Of a stretch of DNA of 64,000 nt, positions 1 to 8,854 are shown in pieces. Location of the stretch: assembly GCF_003326475.1 (NCBI RefSeq), contig NZ_JPWA01000009.1:90753-154752 (forward strand), written 5' to 3'. Position 1 is the first letter of the stretch. The number at the start of each line of letters is the position of its first letter. Below the pieces are notes generated by a model that was not told where the DNA came from, searched no databases, and saw only the letters and a program-made list of their open reading frames with translations. Position numbers and translations under genes: made by a program. Source of the stretch: Thalassospira xianhensis MCCC 1A02616 (GTDB lineage: Bacteria > Pseudomonadota > Alphaproteobacteria > Rhodospirillales > Thalassospiraceae).

Positions 1-628
1 GTGCAACCGCTACGGCAATTCCGTGGCGAACCATCGAATCCTCGATCGAGGCCAGCCACTTGTCGTCCCCTTTGCCTTCTTTCAAAAGCTTGGCCCGGCT
101 GCGCAGGCTGTGCTCATAGGCCGCTACCCGGCTGCTATGTTCGGGATCAAGGCCGTAAACCAGCCGATCCAGAAAACGGCGGCGCGCCGAAGGGCCATCC
201 AGAAACAGACGATCCATTTGCGGCGTCAGCCAAACCGCGGCACAAACCCGCCCCAGTGACGCCTGCCCACGCTGGTTTTCACCATCAATACGCACAGCCC
301 GTTTTTCGCGCCCCTGCGCAAGAGCCGCAGGATCAAGGCCGGATCCGACTTGATAATCACCATCCGGCGTGGTCAGCTGTGCCGATACAGCCCATGCCCT
401 TACGTTATCCTCTTCTTCACCGGGGACCCTGCGCGATATCTCGCCCAGCTTGGCCCGTCTTAAGCCGCTTCCCGGCGACAGAAGCGACACCGCTTCAAGC
501 AGGTTGGTTTTTCCGGCCCCGTTCGGGCCGGTCAAAACCACGGGTGCCGCGTCAAGCGACAGGCGCAGACTTTCGTAGCACCGAAAATCACCCAGCTGTA
601 TACGGGAAACGGCAAGACGGTTCGTCAT
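1..628 (-). CDS. recF: DNA replication and repair protein RecF (partial, C-terminus beyond the window)
   Basis: RecF is an SMC/ABC-like ATPase that loads RecA at ssDNA gaps with RecO and RecR. The visible 209 residues start MTNRLAVSRIQLGDFRCYES and carry the Walker A motif GPNGAGKTNLLEA near residue 32, then the typical region around WLTPQMDRLF and GPSARRRFLDR. The family is about 370-400 residues, so the C-terminal signature and Walker B lie off the left edge. The start is the ATG at 626-628. It follows dnaN on the same strand with a 64-base gap, the usual dnaA-dnaN-recF order, though here dnaA and dnaN are separated by about 300 bases. The frame is open to position 1. Confidence 0.95.
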   Translation of the reverse strand, partial: MTNRLAVSRIQLGDFRCYESLRLSLDAAPVVLTGPNGAGKTNLLEAVSLLSPGSGLRRAKLGEISRRVPGEEEDNVRAWAVSAQLTTPDGDYQVGSGLDPAALAQGREKRAVRIDGENQRGQASLGRVCAAVWLTPQMDRLFLDGPSARRRFLDRLVYGLDPEHSSRVAAYEHSLRSRAKLLKEGKGDDKWLASIEDSMVRHGIAVAVA

Positions 629-692
629 GGACGTACCGTCTTGGGGTGGAAGATTATGGGCAAGAACAGCCACAGCAAAAGTGCGCTAACCG

Positions 693-1811
693 TCAGACGC
701 GCATCGGCATCAGAACATACAATGCCGAAAGATCATCGGTATCACGCAAAATGGTTGGTGATGACCCGTCTGACATCAAAAGGTTCAGGGTGTCACCCTT
801 TACCTGCTTGGCAATATCGAGCAAATAACGCGAATTGAAACCGATTTCGATGTCGTCGGCATCATAATTGATTTCGAGTTCCTCGGATGCGGTTCCGTGT
901 TCCGGGCTCGACGCGGAAAGGGTCAGGGTATTCCCCGACATGACGACTTTGACCGCACGCGATTTTTCGATCGAAATTGCGGAAACGCGATCAACAGCAT
1001 CGGCAAAGGCTTTGCACTCGATATCGAGCGTCTTGTCATTGCCAGACGGAATAACACGCTCGTAATCCGGGAAGGTGCCGTCAATCAGCTTGGAGGTCAG
1101 CACTGCCTTGCCAAAACCAAAGCGAATTTTGGTGTCGGACATGGCGATATCGACCGCTTCGCCGGTTTCCTCGATCAGCTTGCGCAATTCGCCAACGGTT
1201 TTGCGTGGCACAATAACGCCCGGCATGTTTTCAGCCCCATCAGGAAGCGGTGCTTCGACGCGTGCCAGACGATGGCCATCGGTTGCAACCGCGCGCAGGA
1301 TTTTGGTTCCTTCGGCGTCGGTCGCATGGAAATAGATACCATTCAGATAGTAACGGGTTTCTTCGGTCGAAATCGCAAATTCGGCACGATCAATCAGACC
1401 GCGAAGCTCGGCCGCAGCAAGGCCAAAGCTGACCGGAAGATCGCCGCCAGACATTACCGGGAAATCATCAACCGGAAGAACGGCCAGATTGAATTTCGAA
1501 CGACCTGCCGACAGGGTAAGACGCCCTGCACCCGGCTCCAGCGCGATTTGTACCTGAGAGCCTTCCGGCAGTTTGCGGACAATCTCGTAAAGGGTATGGG
1601 CGGGGGTGGTGGTTGCACCGGCTTCACTGACTTCTGCAGTGGTGGTTTCAATCACCTCCAGATCCATATCCGTTGCAGTCAAAGACAGCTGATCATTCTC
1701 TGCCCGCAGCAAAATATTGGACAGTATCGGAATGGTATTGCGCCGTTCGACCACACTTTGAACATGGGTCAAAGATTTCAACAGAGCCGCGCGTTCAATG
1801 GTCAGCTTCAT
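693..1811 (-). CDS. dnaN: DNA polymerase III subunit beta (sliding clamp)
   Basis: This is the ring-shaped clamp that tethers DNA polymerase III to DNA. At 372 residues it matches the family (about 366-375). The N-terminus MKLTIERAALLKSLTHVQSV and the inner repeats (RRNTIPILSN, LTATDMDLEV, FPDYERVIP) follow the three-domain clamp layout, and the C-terminus ends DDLSALYVLMPMRV, the usual hydrophobic PMR(V/L) end. It lies between dnaA and recF on the minus strand. Identification is firm; only expression control is unknown, as the 309-base upstream gap could hold its own promoter. Confidence 0.97.
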   Translation of the reverse strand: MKLTIERAALLKSLTHVQSVVERRNTIPILSNILLRAENDQLSLTATDMDLEVIETTTAEVSEAGATTTPAHTLYEIVRKLPEGSQVQIALEPGAGRLTLSAGRSKFNLAVLPVDDFPVMSGGDLPVSFGLAAAELRGLIDRAEFAISTEETRYYLNGIYFHATDAEGTKILRAVATDGHRLARVEAPLPDGAENMPGVIVPRKTVGELRKLIEETGEAVDIAMSDTKIRFGFGKAVLTSKLIDGTFPDYERVIPSGNDKTLDIECKAFADAVDRVSAISIEKSRAVKVVMSGNTLTLSASSPEHGTASEELEINYDADDIEIGFNSRYLLDIAKQVKGDTLNLLMSDGSSPTILRDTDDLSALYVLMPMRV

Positions 1812-2120
1812 GCCCGTCCTATCCGTCTGTCAGTATTGGTTTAACAAATTGATTTATAATCGGTTTTGTCGCTTTTACCCCACCCTTTCGGACAAGGCAG
1901 GCGCATTATAACATGCATGTCAGGAAATCGAAGGATTTTTACGACTGAAACCCAAGCAAACAAAACGAGTCGTTGTATATTTTCCCACCCAATGCGCGCA
2001 AAAGGCGGAACCCCGCGCGGTGCCTGATTTTCAGCCCATTGCTCACTGCAAAAATCCGACCGAAATCAGAACGGGTCACCGCCCCTAGACCGTGACCCGC
2101 ACCTTATTTTCAAGCCGTAA
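1812..2120. other. dnaA-dnaN intergenic region, no clear gene
   Basis: This is a 309-base gap between the dnaA stop and the dnaN start, both genes on the minus strand. It holds an inverted repeat at 2073-2098 just behind dnaA and AT-rich stretches near 1843-1915 that could contain a dnaN promoter. I found no cluster of TTATCCACA-type DnaA boxes and no credible small ORF. Confidence 0.5.
2073..2098 (-). terminator. Hairpin downstream of dnaA, weak terminator candidate
   Basis: GGGTCAC (2073-2079) and GTGACCC (2092-2098) form a perfect 7-bp stem with a 12-base loop, about 22 bases past the dnaA stop. No T-run follows on the minus strand, so an intrinsic terminator is not well supported. Confidence 0.3.
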
Positions 2121-3701
2121 TCAGCCTTCAAGCATACGACGCAGCAGGTCGATGTCCTCGGACAGCGACGGATCGCTTACATGCAGTTCTTCGATCTTGC
2201 GAACCGCATGCATGACGGTCGTGTGATCACGACCACCGAATTTGCGCCCAATTTCCGGCAGGGAATGCGTCGTCAATTGCTTGGACAGATACATCGCGAC
2301 CTGACGCGGGCGGGCAACTGCCCGGGCGCGACGGGCGGAATGCATGTCCGAGACCTTGATATTGAAATGCTCAGCAACTTTTTTCTGGATTTCCTCAATC
2401 GAAACCCGGCGTTCGGATGCGCGCAGGACATCGTGCAGCACGTCCTGAACCATCTCGAGACTGATTTCACGCCCGACGAGCTGCGCATGGGCAATGACGC
2501 GGTTCAGCGCACCTTCAAGTTCACGCACGTTCGCGGTGATCTTGTGGGCCAGAAACTCCATCACGCGCTGCGGCAATTCGATATTCTGACGCTCTGCCTT
2601 CGATTCGAGAATACCCAAACGCAGTTCATAGGTCGTGGCATGAATATCGGCAACAAGGCCGGAGCCAAGACGCGAACGCAGGCGTTCCTCGATATCCTCA
2701 AGGTCAGAGGGTGACTTGTCAGCCGACACAATGATCTGACGGCCCTGATCCACCAGCGCGTTGAAGGTGTGGAAGAATTCTTCCTGGGTCGAGTCCTTGC
2801 CCGAAATGAACTGAACGTCATCGACCATCAGCACATCAACGGACCGGAACTGATCCTTGAAATCGACGGTGTTTTTGTCACGCAGGGCCCGGATAAACCG
2901 ATACATGAATTTTTCAGCCGACAGGTAAATCACCGTGCGATGCGGCTGGGTGCGACGAATGTGCCACGCAATTGCATGCATAAGGTGGGTTTTACCAAGA
3001 CCGACACCGCCATAAAGGAACAGCGGGTTGAAAGGCACCGATTCGGCCTCTGCCAAACGGCGTGCTGCCGCATAGGCAAATTCATTCGGCTTGCCGATCA
3101 CGAAATTGTCGAAGGTATAACGGGGATCAAGGGCGGCCGATATGCCGTCATCGGACATAGTGCCAATTGCCTTGCGACCGCCGGAAACCAGACCTTTAGC
3201 ATTGCCTGCATAGGATGGGCTGGAACCTTCTGCGCCAGTCGCCTCGTTTACGACCTTGTCCAGTCGCGCGACATCGCCGCTGATGCGACCATGCGCGTTG
3301 CCATTGCCAGACTGGGGGCCTGAGTTCGAAGCAGAGGAAGAAGGCGTACCTTTCTGACCGTTACCATTTGCCGGTTGAACAACAACGATCTCGACAAAAT
3401 GGATGTTCTCGTCCTCGGAATGCCAGAAGGACTGAATACGATCCAGATAGTGCTGGGTCACCCAGTCACGCATTGCACGCGTTGGCGCACCAAGACGTGC
3501 AACTCCGGCTTCGACAGCGATCAATGCGACGGGATCAAGCCAATAGCGATAAGCAGTCGCGCCAAACTCCGACCGAAGTTTTTCGCGGACAACCTGCCAT
3601 GTCGCTTTCGCGTGATCGTCTAGCGCCGCCTGCTGGTCACCCGGAATCCCCCCGTTGGACTCCCCGAGTGCCGATTGCGTTCCCCTAACGGCGTGCTGCA
3701 C
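2121..3701 (-). CDS. dnaA: Chromosomal replication initiator protein DnaA
   Basis: DnaA is the AAA+ initiator that binds DnaA boxes and opens oriC. The N-terminal domain I (WQVVREKLRSEFG, then YRYWLDP) is followed by a Gly/Ser/Asn-rich linker, Walker A GGVGLGKTHL, Walker B VDVLMVDDVQFI, and the C-terminal DNA-binding helix-turn-helix with FGGRDHTTVMHAVRKI. I choose the GTG at 3699-3701 (526 residues) because AAAGG lies 8 bases upstream; an upstream TTG at 3728 in the same frame would add 9 residues and has no ribosome binding site I can see. It is preceded by rpsT on the same strand, a conserved alphaproteobacterial order. Confidence 0.96.
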   Translation of the reverse strand: MQHAVRGTQSALGESNGGIPGDQQAALDDHAKATWQVVREKLRSEFGATAYRYWLDPVALIAVEAGVARLGAPTRAMRDWVTQHYLDRIQSFWHSEDENIHFVEIVVVQPANGNGQKGTPSSSASNSGPQSGNGNAHGRISGDVARLDKVVNEATGAEGSSPSYAGNAKGLVSGGRKAIGTMSDDGISAALDPRYTFDNFVIGKPNEFAYAAARRLAEAESVPFNPLFLYGGVGLGKTHLMHAIAWHIRRTQPHRTVIYLSAEKFMYRFIRALRDKNTVDFKDQFRSVDVLMVDDVQFISGKDSTQEEFFHTFNALVDQGRQIIVSADKSPSDLEDIEERLRSRLGSGLVADIHATTYELRLGILESKAERQNIELPQRVMEFLAHKITANVRELEGALNRVIAHAQLVGREISLEMVQDVLHDVLRASERRVSIEEIQKKVAEHFNIKVSDMHSARRARAVARPRQVAMYLSKQLTTHSLPEIGRKFGGRDHTTVMHAVRKIEELHVSDPSLSEDIDLLRRMLEG

Positions 3702-4093
3702 TGTTAGAACCTTTCCCCGCTTAATCAATCTTCACTACCAAACAAAACGCGAAAGACAAAAAAGTACTCGCCCGCGTTGATCACGAACATGACCAACACG
3801 CCTGTCTTCCACCAAGTCTTGGAAGCGTACTCGCGCCTTTTGTTTTTTGGTTCTTCGTCTTTCGCCGCGTTGCGCGGCCAGCGAAGTCAAAACACTGTAC
3901 TGATGCGATCCACATCAGGCAAGGCGATCTTTAACAGAACGTTAAAAGGATTTCGGCACCAAAACAGTCCTTTGTTTGTGCGGTTTTTTGCGATGCCGCA
4001 ACCAAGGAACAAAAGGTGATTCGACGAAATCCGGGCAGCGAAAAGGCCGTGCTACAAGCACGGCCTTCGACTCGCCATCCCGTAAGGGATAAA
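3702..4093. other. rpsT-dnaA intergenic region (dnaA leader and promoter region)
   Basis: About 390 bases without a gene. It contains the rpsT terminator (4043-4067), a direct repeat GTACTCGC at 3764-3771 and 3827-3834, and an inverted repeat CTGATG (3900-3905)/CATCAG (3913-3918) whose centre reads CGATCCACA, one base from the Caulobacter-type DnaA box TGATCCACA. A single weak box could serve dnaA autoregulation. There is no array of boxes that would support calling oriC. Confidence 0.45.
4043..4067 (-). terminator. Intrinsic terminator of rpsT
   Basis: AAGGCCGTGC (4043-4052) pairs perfectly with GCACGGCCTT (4058-4067) around a 5-base loop. On the minus strand the stem ends in a short TTTT run, 27 bases after the rpsT stop. 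Confidence 0.75.
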
Positions 4094-4354
4094 TTAGAGC
4101 GCTTTGACGCGAGCGGTCAGACGCGAGACCTTGCGAGCGACGGTGTTCTTATGCAGAACGCCGAGCTGCGCGCCACGCGCCATTTCCGGCTCTGCAATTT
4201 TCAGCGCAGCCAGAGCAGCATCTTTGTCGCCAACGTTCAGCGCAGCCTCGACCTTCTTAACGAAGGTACGAATGCGACCGATGCGTGCACCATTAACTTC
4301 TGCACGTGCGGCGTTGCGGCGAATGCGCTTCTTGGCCGATTTATGGTGAGCCAT
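4094..4354 (-). CDS. rpsT: 30S ribosomal protein S20
   Basis: S20 binds 16S rRNA early in small-subunit assembly. The product is 86 residues beginning [14 protein letters not shown], very basic, with the typical ending around [12 protein letters not shown]. The start is the ATG at 4352-4354; a longer reading from 4429 only adds an unconserved 25-residue lead. Preceded by enoyl-CoA hydratase and followed by dnaA on the same strand, with its own terminator. Confidence 0.97.
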   Translation of the reverse strand: MAHHKSAKKRIRRNAARAEVNGARIGRIRTFVKKVEAALNVGDKDAALAALKIAEPEMARGAQLGVLHKNTVARKVSRLTARVKAL

Positions 4355-4530
4355 TGCGAACCTGTCTCTTAAAACAAATGTTACGTAATTCGGAGCGCGG
4401 CTTATAGCTCCGTCGGAAACCCTCGTCAACCCCCGATACCTCCAATCCCGGTGAATTTCCGCGGTTTACGACTCTTGACTGCTACCGGGCAGCAATACAT
4501 CGCCGGTATCGGGGCAATAAGCCATCAGAC

Positions 4531-5307
4531 TCAACGATGCTTGAAGTCCGGTTTTCTCTTTTCAGAAAAGGCTTTCATGCCTTCTGCACGGTCATCAAGG
4601 GCAAAGGTCGAATGGAATTCGCGACGTTCAAACATCAGCCCTTCGGTCAGGGTCATTTCATAGGACTTGCTGACACTTTCTTTGACCTTCATTGAAACGG
4701 GGCCAGAGAAAGAAGCGATTTTATCGGCCAGTTTCATGGCTTCTTCCAAAAGCGAGTCGGCCGGGACGACTCGCGCAACGAGTCCCGAACGTTCAGCTTC
4801 CTCTGCATCCATCATTCGACCGGTAAGACACATTTCCATTGCCTTGGATTTGCCAATGGCGCGAGTAAGGCGTTGGGTCCCGCCCGCACCGGGGATGGTT
4901 CCGATGGTGATTTCGGGCTGGCCAAACTTTGCGGTGTCAGCCGCAAGAATGATGTCGCACATCATCGCAAGCTCACAACCGCCGCCAAGCGCAAAGCCCG
5001 CTACGGCGGCAATAACCGGCTTGCGGCAGCTTGCCACCCGCGTCCAGCCCTTGGTAATGAAGTCGTTCTTATAAACATCCATGTAATCGTAATCGGCCAT
5101 TTCCTTGATGTCGGCCCCGGCGGCAAAGGCCCGTTCCGATCCGGTAATGACGATGGCGCGAATGTTTTCATCATTTTCGAACTGATCAAGCGCTTCACCG
5201 ATATCGGTAATCAGTGCCGCACAAAGTGCGTTCAGCGCCTGGGGACGATTAAGGGTGATCAGGCCGACATTACCCTTCACCTCGGCAATGATGTTCTCGT
5301 AAGACAT
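4531..5307 (-). CDS. Enoyl-CoA hydratase
   Basis: A crotonase-fold enzyme that hydrates 2-enoyl-CoA in fatty-acid beta-oxidation. The 258-residue protein starts [20 protein letters not shown] at the ATG 5305-5307, which has AAGGA 8-9 bases upstream; upstream in-frame sequence is not conserved-looking. Motifs: [11 protein letters not shown] (oxyanion hole region), [10 protein letters not shown] with the second oxyanion glycine and first catalytic Glu, then [17 protein letters not shown] with the second Glu. It ends [10 protein letters not shown], typical of short-chain enoyl-CoA hydratases of the mitochondrial ECHS1 type. It lies between mutM and rpsT, a common alphaproteobacterial arrangement. 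Confidence 0.93.
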   Translation of the reverse strand: MSYENIIAEVKGNVGLITLNRPQALNALCAALITDIGEALDQFENDENIRAIVITGSERAFAAGADIKEMADYDYMDVYKNDFITKGWTRVASCRKPVIAAVAGFALGGGCELAMMCDIILAADTAKFGQPEITIGTIPGAGGTQRLTRAIGKSKAMEMCLTGRMMDAEEAERSGLVARVVPADSLLEEAMKLADKIASFSGPVSMKVKESVSKSYEMTLTEGLMFERREFHSTFALDDRAEGMKAFSEKRKPDFKHR

Positions 5308-5483
5308 GCTAGTAATCCTTTGTCGGGAATCTATCCGCTTACATTTGCGGTCCGATTCGGTCGAAACCATATTTTGATACTGTTTTACCGATTTTATTTC
5401 CAAGCCGCAACCGGACCCGACAGAATCACCGGATTATCCGAATTCTGTCACACGCATTTCCAGCAACAGGAAATGCAAAACGC

Positions 5484-6323
5484 CTATTTCTGGCAGGTAG
5501 GGCAGAAGAAGGTTGATCGACCAGCCTGAACAATCCTGCCCACGACGCTTTCGCAGCCATCCGCGGTGCAGCTTTCGCCTTCCCGACCATAAACCCGGAA
5601 GCTGTGCTGGAAATAACCCAGCTCGCCATTGGCCTGACGATGATCTTTAAGGCTGGACCCACCGGCGGCAATCGCGTCCTCAAGAACCAAACGGATTTCA
5701 CGATAAAGACGTTCGATCTCGTCCTGTTTCAAATCCTTGGCCAGACGGTCCGGTGCGATGCCCGACCGGAACAATGCTTCGCACACATATATATTGCCAA
5801 GCCCTGCGACCAGTCGCTGATCAAGCAACATAGTCTTGATCGGGCTTGCCCGTCTGGCGATTCCTGCGGCCAGGACGGCGGCGTTGAAACTGTTACCCAA
5901 TGGCTCCGGCCCGATGCCAGCCAGCATCTTGTGGGTTGCAACCTCGTTAGCCGCAATCAGGGTGATGACGCCAAACCGGCGGGGATCGGTAAACCGGACC
6001 ACAGCGCCCCCCTGCATGACAAAATCGACATGATCATGCTTTGCCGGAGCCGGAACCCCCACGACAGGATTATCAAAAATCGTCATTCGGCCGGACATTC
6101 CCAGATGAACCAGCAGAACCTGCCCGTCATCCAGATAGCCCAGAATATACTTTGCCCGACGGGTCAGTTGATTGATCCGGCGTCCTGCCATGCGCCCCAC
6201 AAAGTTTTCCGGAAACGGAAAACGCAGGTTCGGGCGGCGCTGAACAACATGATCAACGACAAACCCTTCCATCACCGGCGTCAGACCGCGTGTCACCGTT
6301 TCGACTTCAGGTAATTCGGGCAT
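5484..6323 (-). CDS. mutM: Bifunctional DNA-formamidopyrimidine glycosylase / AP lyase
   Basis: Also called Fpg. It removes 8-oxoguanine and formamidopyrimidines and cuts the AP site. The 279-residue protein begins MPELPEVETV, in which Pro2 is the Schiff-base nucleophile and Glu3 the acid, and contains RRAKYILG with the conserved Lys and LGNIYVCEALF (helix-two-turn-helix). The C-terminus carries a zinc finger of the C-x4-C-x16-C-x2-C kind (CTADGC ... FFCPTCQK). Length and start fit the family. It sits upstream of enoyl-CoA hydratase on the same strand. Confidence 0.96.
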   Translation of the reverse strand: MPELPEVETVTRGLTPVMEGFVVDHVVQRRPNLRFPFPENFVGRMAGRRINQLTRRAKYILGYLDDGQVLLVHLGMSGRMTIFDNPVVGVPAPAKHDHVDFVMQGGAVVRFTDPRRFGVITLIAANEVATHKMLAGIGPEPLGNSFNAAVLAAGIARRASPIKTMLLDQRLVAGLGNIYVCEALFRSGIAPDRLAKDLKQDEIERLYREIRLVLEDAIAAGGSSLKDHRQANGELGYFQHSFRVYGREGESCTADGCESVVGRIVQAGRSTFFCPTCQK

Positions 6324-6517
6324 CTGGAAACTCGCAAAATGAAAGGAGAAACATATCTAGAACCCGGCCCGGTGATTGGCAAGTCGGCACACCATACAAC
6401 ATTGTCGCCATTACAAAGTAACAATGGACGATGAACGCCAAGTACATATGATTGCGCCGTTTATTGCCACCCGGCCCGTCTGCCCCACCTTACGTGCCAT
6501 CCACAGGATTTCAGTCA

Positions 6518-7321
6518 ATGGAATTTGGCGTTGATCTTTTACTGATACTTTTTGCTGTCGCAGCCTTCGCTGGCATGGTTGATTCAATTGCCGGCGGTGG
6601 CGGATTGATTACCATCCCGGCCCTGCTTTGGGCAGGTATTACCCCGGCACAGGCTTTGGCAACCAACAAGCTGCAGGGCAGCTTTGGCAGCCTGACATCT
6701 TCAATCAACTTTATCCGCAAGGGTTATGTTGATCCGCGAGATATGGTGCTGGCGATTGTCCTGACATTTGCCGGATCGGCACTTGGCACCGTGCTGGTAC
6801 AGATGCTTGATGCCAGCATCCTTCTTAAAATCCTTCCGGCGCTGTTGATACTGATTGCGCTTTATTTCCTTTTCTCGCCGCGCGTTGGTGACATTGATGC
6901 CCATCAGATCATCAGCAAGTCCGTCTTTGCCTTTACCGCAGGCTTTGGTATCGGCTTTTACGATGGCTTTTTCGGACCGGGTACCGGATCGTTCTTTTCC
7001 ATCGCTTTTGTTGCTTTGCTTGGTTTCAACATGACAAAGGCAACGGCCCACACCAAAGTTCTGAACTTCACATCAAATTTCGCATCGCTTGTGATGTTCA
7101 TCGCAGGGGGCGAAGTTGTCTGGATGATCGGCCTTGTCATGGCTGTCGGCTCATTGATCGGGGCCCAGATCGGATCTCATCTGGTGATGAAAGTCGGTGC
7201 AAGGCTGGTGCGGCCGCTTCTGGTTGTGACCTCGATTGCCATTTCGATCAAGCTGATCATCGATCAGTATGGCAGCACCATCAGCCAGTATTGGGATCAA
7301 ATGCGGGTCTGGATCGGATAG
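6518..7321 (+). CDS. TauE/SafE family sulfite exporter-type membrane protein
   Basis: A 267-residue integral membrane protein of the TauE/SafE (DUF81) family, thought to export sulfite or related organosulfur anions. About eight hydrophobic segments are visible. Family marks include the N-terminal AGMVDSIAGGGGLITIPALL, the ATNKLQG segment and the second-half GFYDGFFGPGTGSF. I choose the ATG at 6518, preceded by AGGA; an earlier in-frame ATG at 6452 would add 22 Pro-rich residues without a membrane character. It is a single gene, divergent from mutM and convergent with the MFS gene, with a strong terminator behind it. Substrate is unknown. Confidence 0.88.
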   Translation: MEFGVDLLLILFAVAAFAGMVDSIAGGGGLITIPALLWAGITPAQALATNKLQGSFGSLTSSINFIRKGYVDPRDMVLAIVLTFAGSALGTVLVQMLDASILLKILPALLILIALYFLFSPRVGDIDAHQIISKSVFAFTAGFGIGFYDGFFGPGTGSFFSIAFVALLGFNMTKATAHTKVLNFTSNFASLVMFIAGGEVVWMIGLVMAVGSLIGAQIGSHLVMKVGARLVRPLLVVTSIAISIKLIIDQYGSTISQYWDQMRVWIG

Positions 7322-7355
7322 AAACCCGGTTTCCCCATTCCCAAGCAATCAGCAA

Positions 7356-7397
7356 ACAAAGCCCACCGCGACATTGTCCGGCGGGCTTTGTTTTTTT
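7356..7397 (+). terminator. Intrinsic terminator between the TauE-type and MFS genes
   Basis: ACAAAGCCC (7356-7364) pairs with GGGCTTTGT (7383-7391), with additional CCG/CGG pairing inside, followed by a T-run to 7397. It lies between convergent genes and could work in both directions. Confidence 0.85.
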
Positions 7398-7411
7398 GAC
7401 ATTCAATTCAT

Positions 7412-8620
7412 TCAGGCACTGGCAGTCGTCTCGATGAAGACTTCGTCAGGGCGGTCAATCAGGTGGCTCCAGATCGAAAACAGCAACGCGATCACGGCAA
7501 TTCCCGCGCCAAGCCAAGGGATATCCTGATAGGAAACGCCCTGTGTAATTGCGATACCACCAAACCAGGCACCCGCAGCATTACCCAGATTGAATGCCCC
7601 CTGATTAAGGGTCGACGCAAGGTTCGGTGCATCGGTCGCTTCGTTGACCACCCGCATCTGAAGGGGGGACACCAGTGCAAAGGAAACCACACCCCAGACA
7701 AAAACCGTTGCCACAGCCGGGATCACATTGGTGATCGTTTCAGCAAATACGACCAGTATCGCAATCAGCAGAACAAACGTCGCAATGATCGCGGGCATCA
7801 GGCGCCAATCACCCAGACGGCCACCGATATAGTTGCCAATCGTCAAACCTGCGCCGAACAGCAACAGCACATAGGTTACCTGTCGCGCCGAAATGCCGGT
7901 GATATTCTGCAGCATCGGAGTGATATAGGTAAACACGCTGAACATGCTGGCCGCGGCCAGAACACTGATCAGCATGGCAAATATAACCTGGGTTTTAAGC
8001 AGCGCACGGGCTTCCGCCATCAAACTACCACCCGTCACCGCGATCTTGCGTGGCAAACAGAAATAAAGCGCGACAGCCGCAATCATACCGATCCCAACAA
8101 CCGCCCAGAAAGTCGAACGCCAACCCAGCTCCTGACCAAGAGCTGTGCCGAACGGAACCCCCAACACATTGGCAAGAGTAAGCCCCGAAAACATCAGGGC
8201 AATGGCCTGAACCCGTTTATGCGGTGCAACAAGGTTAGCTGCAACCACCGCGCCAAGACCAAAGAACGCTCCATGACAGAAGGCTGTCACCACACGGGCC
8301 GCCATCAGAAGCCAGTAATCCGGTGCAATCGCGCACAGGAAATTGCCAATGATGAAAATCGCGATGAGCATCATCAAAGCATGCCGACGATCCATTTTGG
8401 ACGTTGCAATCGCAAGGAACGGCGCACCAAACGTAACACCCAGCGCATAACCTGTTACCAGCAACCCGGCATCGGGAATGCTGACACCAAGATCGGCCGC
8501 CACATCCGGCAACAAGCCCATAATGACAAACTCGGTCGTCCCGATCCCGAAGGATGCAAGGGCGAGAGCAAGGATCGGAAGGTTTCCAAAGAAACCTGTG
8601 CGGGCAACAGCAGCTGTCAT
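7412..8620 (-). CDS. MFS transporter, DHA1 drug:H+ antiporter type (AraJ/YdhP-like)
   Basis: A 402-residue, 12-segment major facilitator protein. The first helix reads LPILALALASFGIGTTEFVIMGLLP, in which GTTEFVIMGLLP is a mark of the AraJ/NepI/YdhP exporter group; the loop 2-3 motif A region is AIATSKMDRRHAL. Start chosen at ATG 8618-8620; the in-frame extension to 8728 is not membrane-like. Such proteins export sugars, purine ribonucleosides or drugs by proton antiport; the substrate here cannot be told. Gene stands alone between pyrF and the TauE-type gene. Confidence 0.85.
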   Translation of the reverse strand: MTAAVARTGFFGNLPILALALASFGIGTTEFVIMGLLPDVAADLGVSIPDAGLLVTGYALGVTFGAPFLAIATSKMDRRHALMMLIAIFIIGNFLCAIAPDYWLLMAARVVTAFCHGAFFGLGAVVAANLVAPHKRVQAIALMFSGLTLANVLGVPFGTALGQELGWRSTFWAVVGIGMIAAVALYFCLPRKIAVTGGSLMAEARALLKTQVIFAMLISVLAAASMFSVFTYITPMLQNITGISARQVTYVLLLFGAGLTIGNYIGGRLGDWRLMPAIIATFVLLIAILVVFAETITNVIPAVATVFVWGVVSFALVSPLQMRVVNEATDAPNLASTLNQGAFNLGNAAGAWFGGIAITQGVSYQDIPWLGAGIAVIALLFSIWSHLIDRPDEVFIETTASA

Positions 8621-8801
8621 GATCGATACGTCCAAGGGTGCCAGGCACCAATGCGGGATAATGGCGGGTGACAGGATTTCGGGAGATTTCCGAAACGCTT
8701 GAACCGACCGAAAATTGAAACGATTCAATTTTGCGTGCAGCGCACAAATTTCACCATCGCAAAATTGGCATGAAAACTATGCAATCCCGTCACAACTGAA
8801 A

Positions 8802-8826
8802 CAGGCCCGGTTGCACACCGGGCCTG
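8802..8826 (-). terminator. Hairpin behind pyrF, likely terminator
   Basis: CAGGCCCGGT (8802-8811) pairs perfectly with ACCGGGCCTG (8817-8826) around a 5-base loop. On the minus strand it follows the pyrF stop by about 28 bases and is followed by only TTT. Confidence 0.6.
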
Positions 8827-8854
8827 CCAGAAAAACAAAACGGATAAATCCGGA

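Noticed and set aside
1..828. Plus-strand open frame across recF/dnaN
   Set aside because: Antisense to recF and the end of dnaN; recF on the minus strand has a clear Walker A and family order.
3702..4093. Chromosome origin oriC next to dnaA
   Set aside because: Only one near-match DnaA box is present and no AT-rich unwinding stretch or box cluster was found in either flank of dnaA.
7463..8671. A 402-codon plus-strand open frame
   Set aside because: Antisense shadow of the MFS transporter; composition rich in Arg, His and Gln with no domain.
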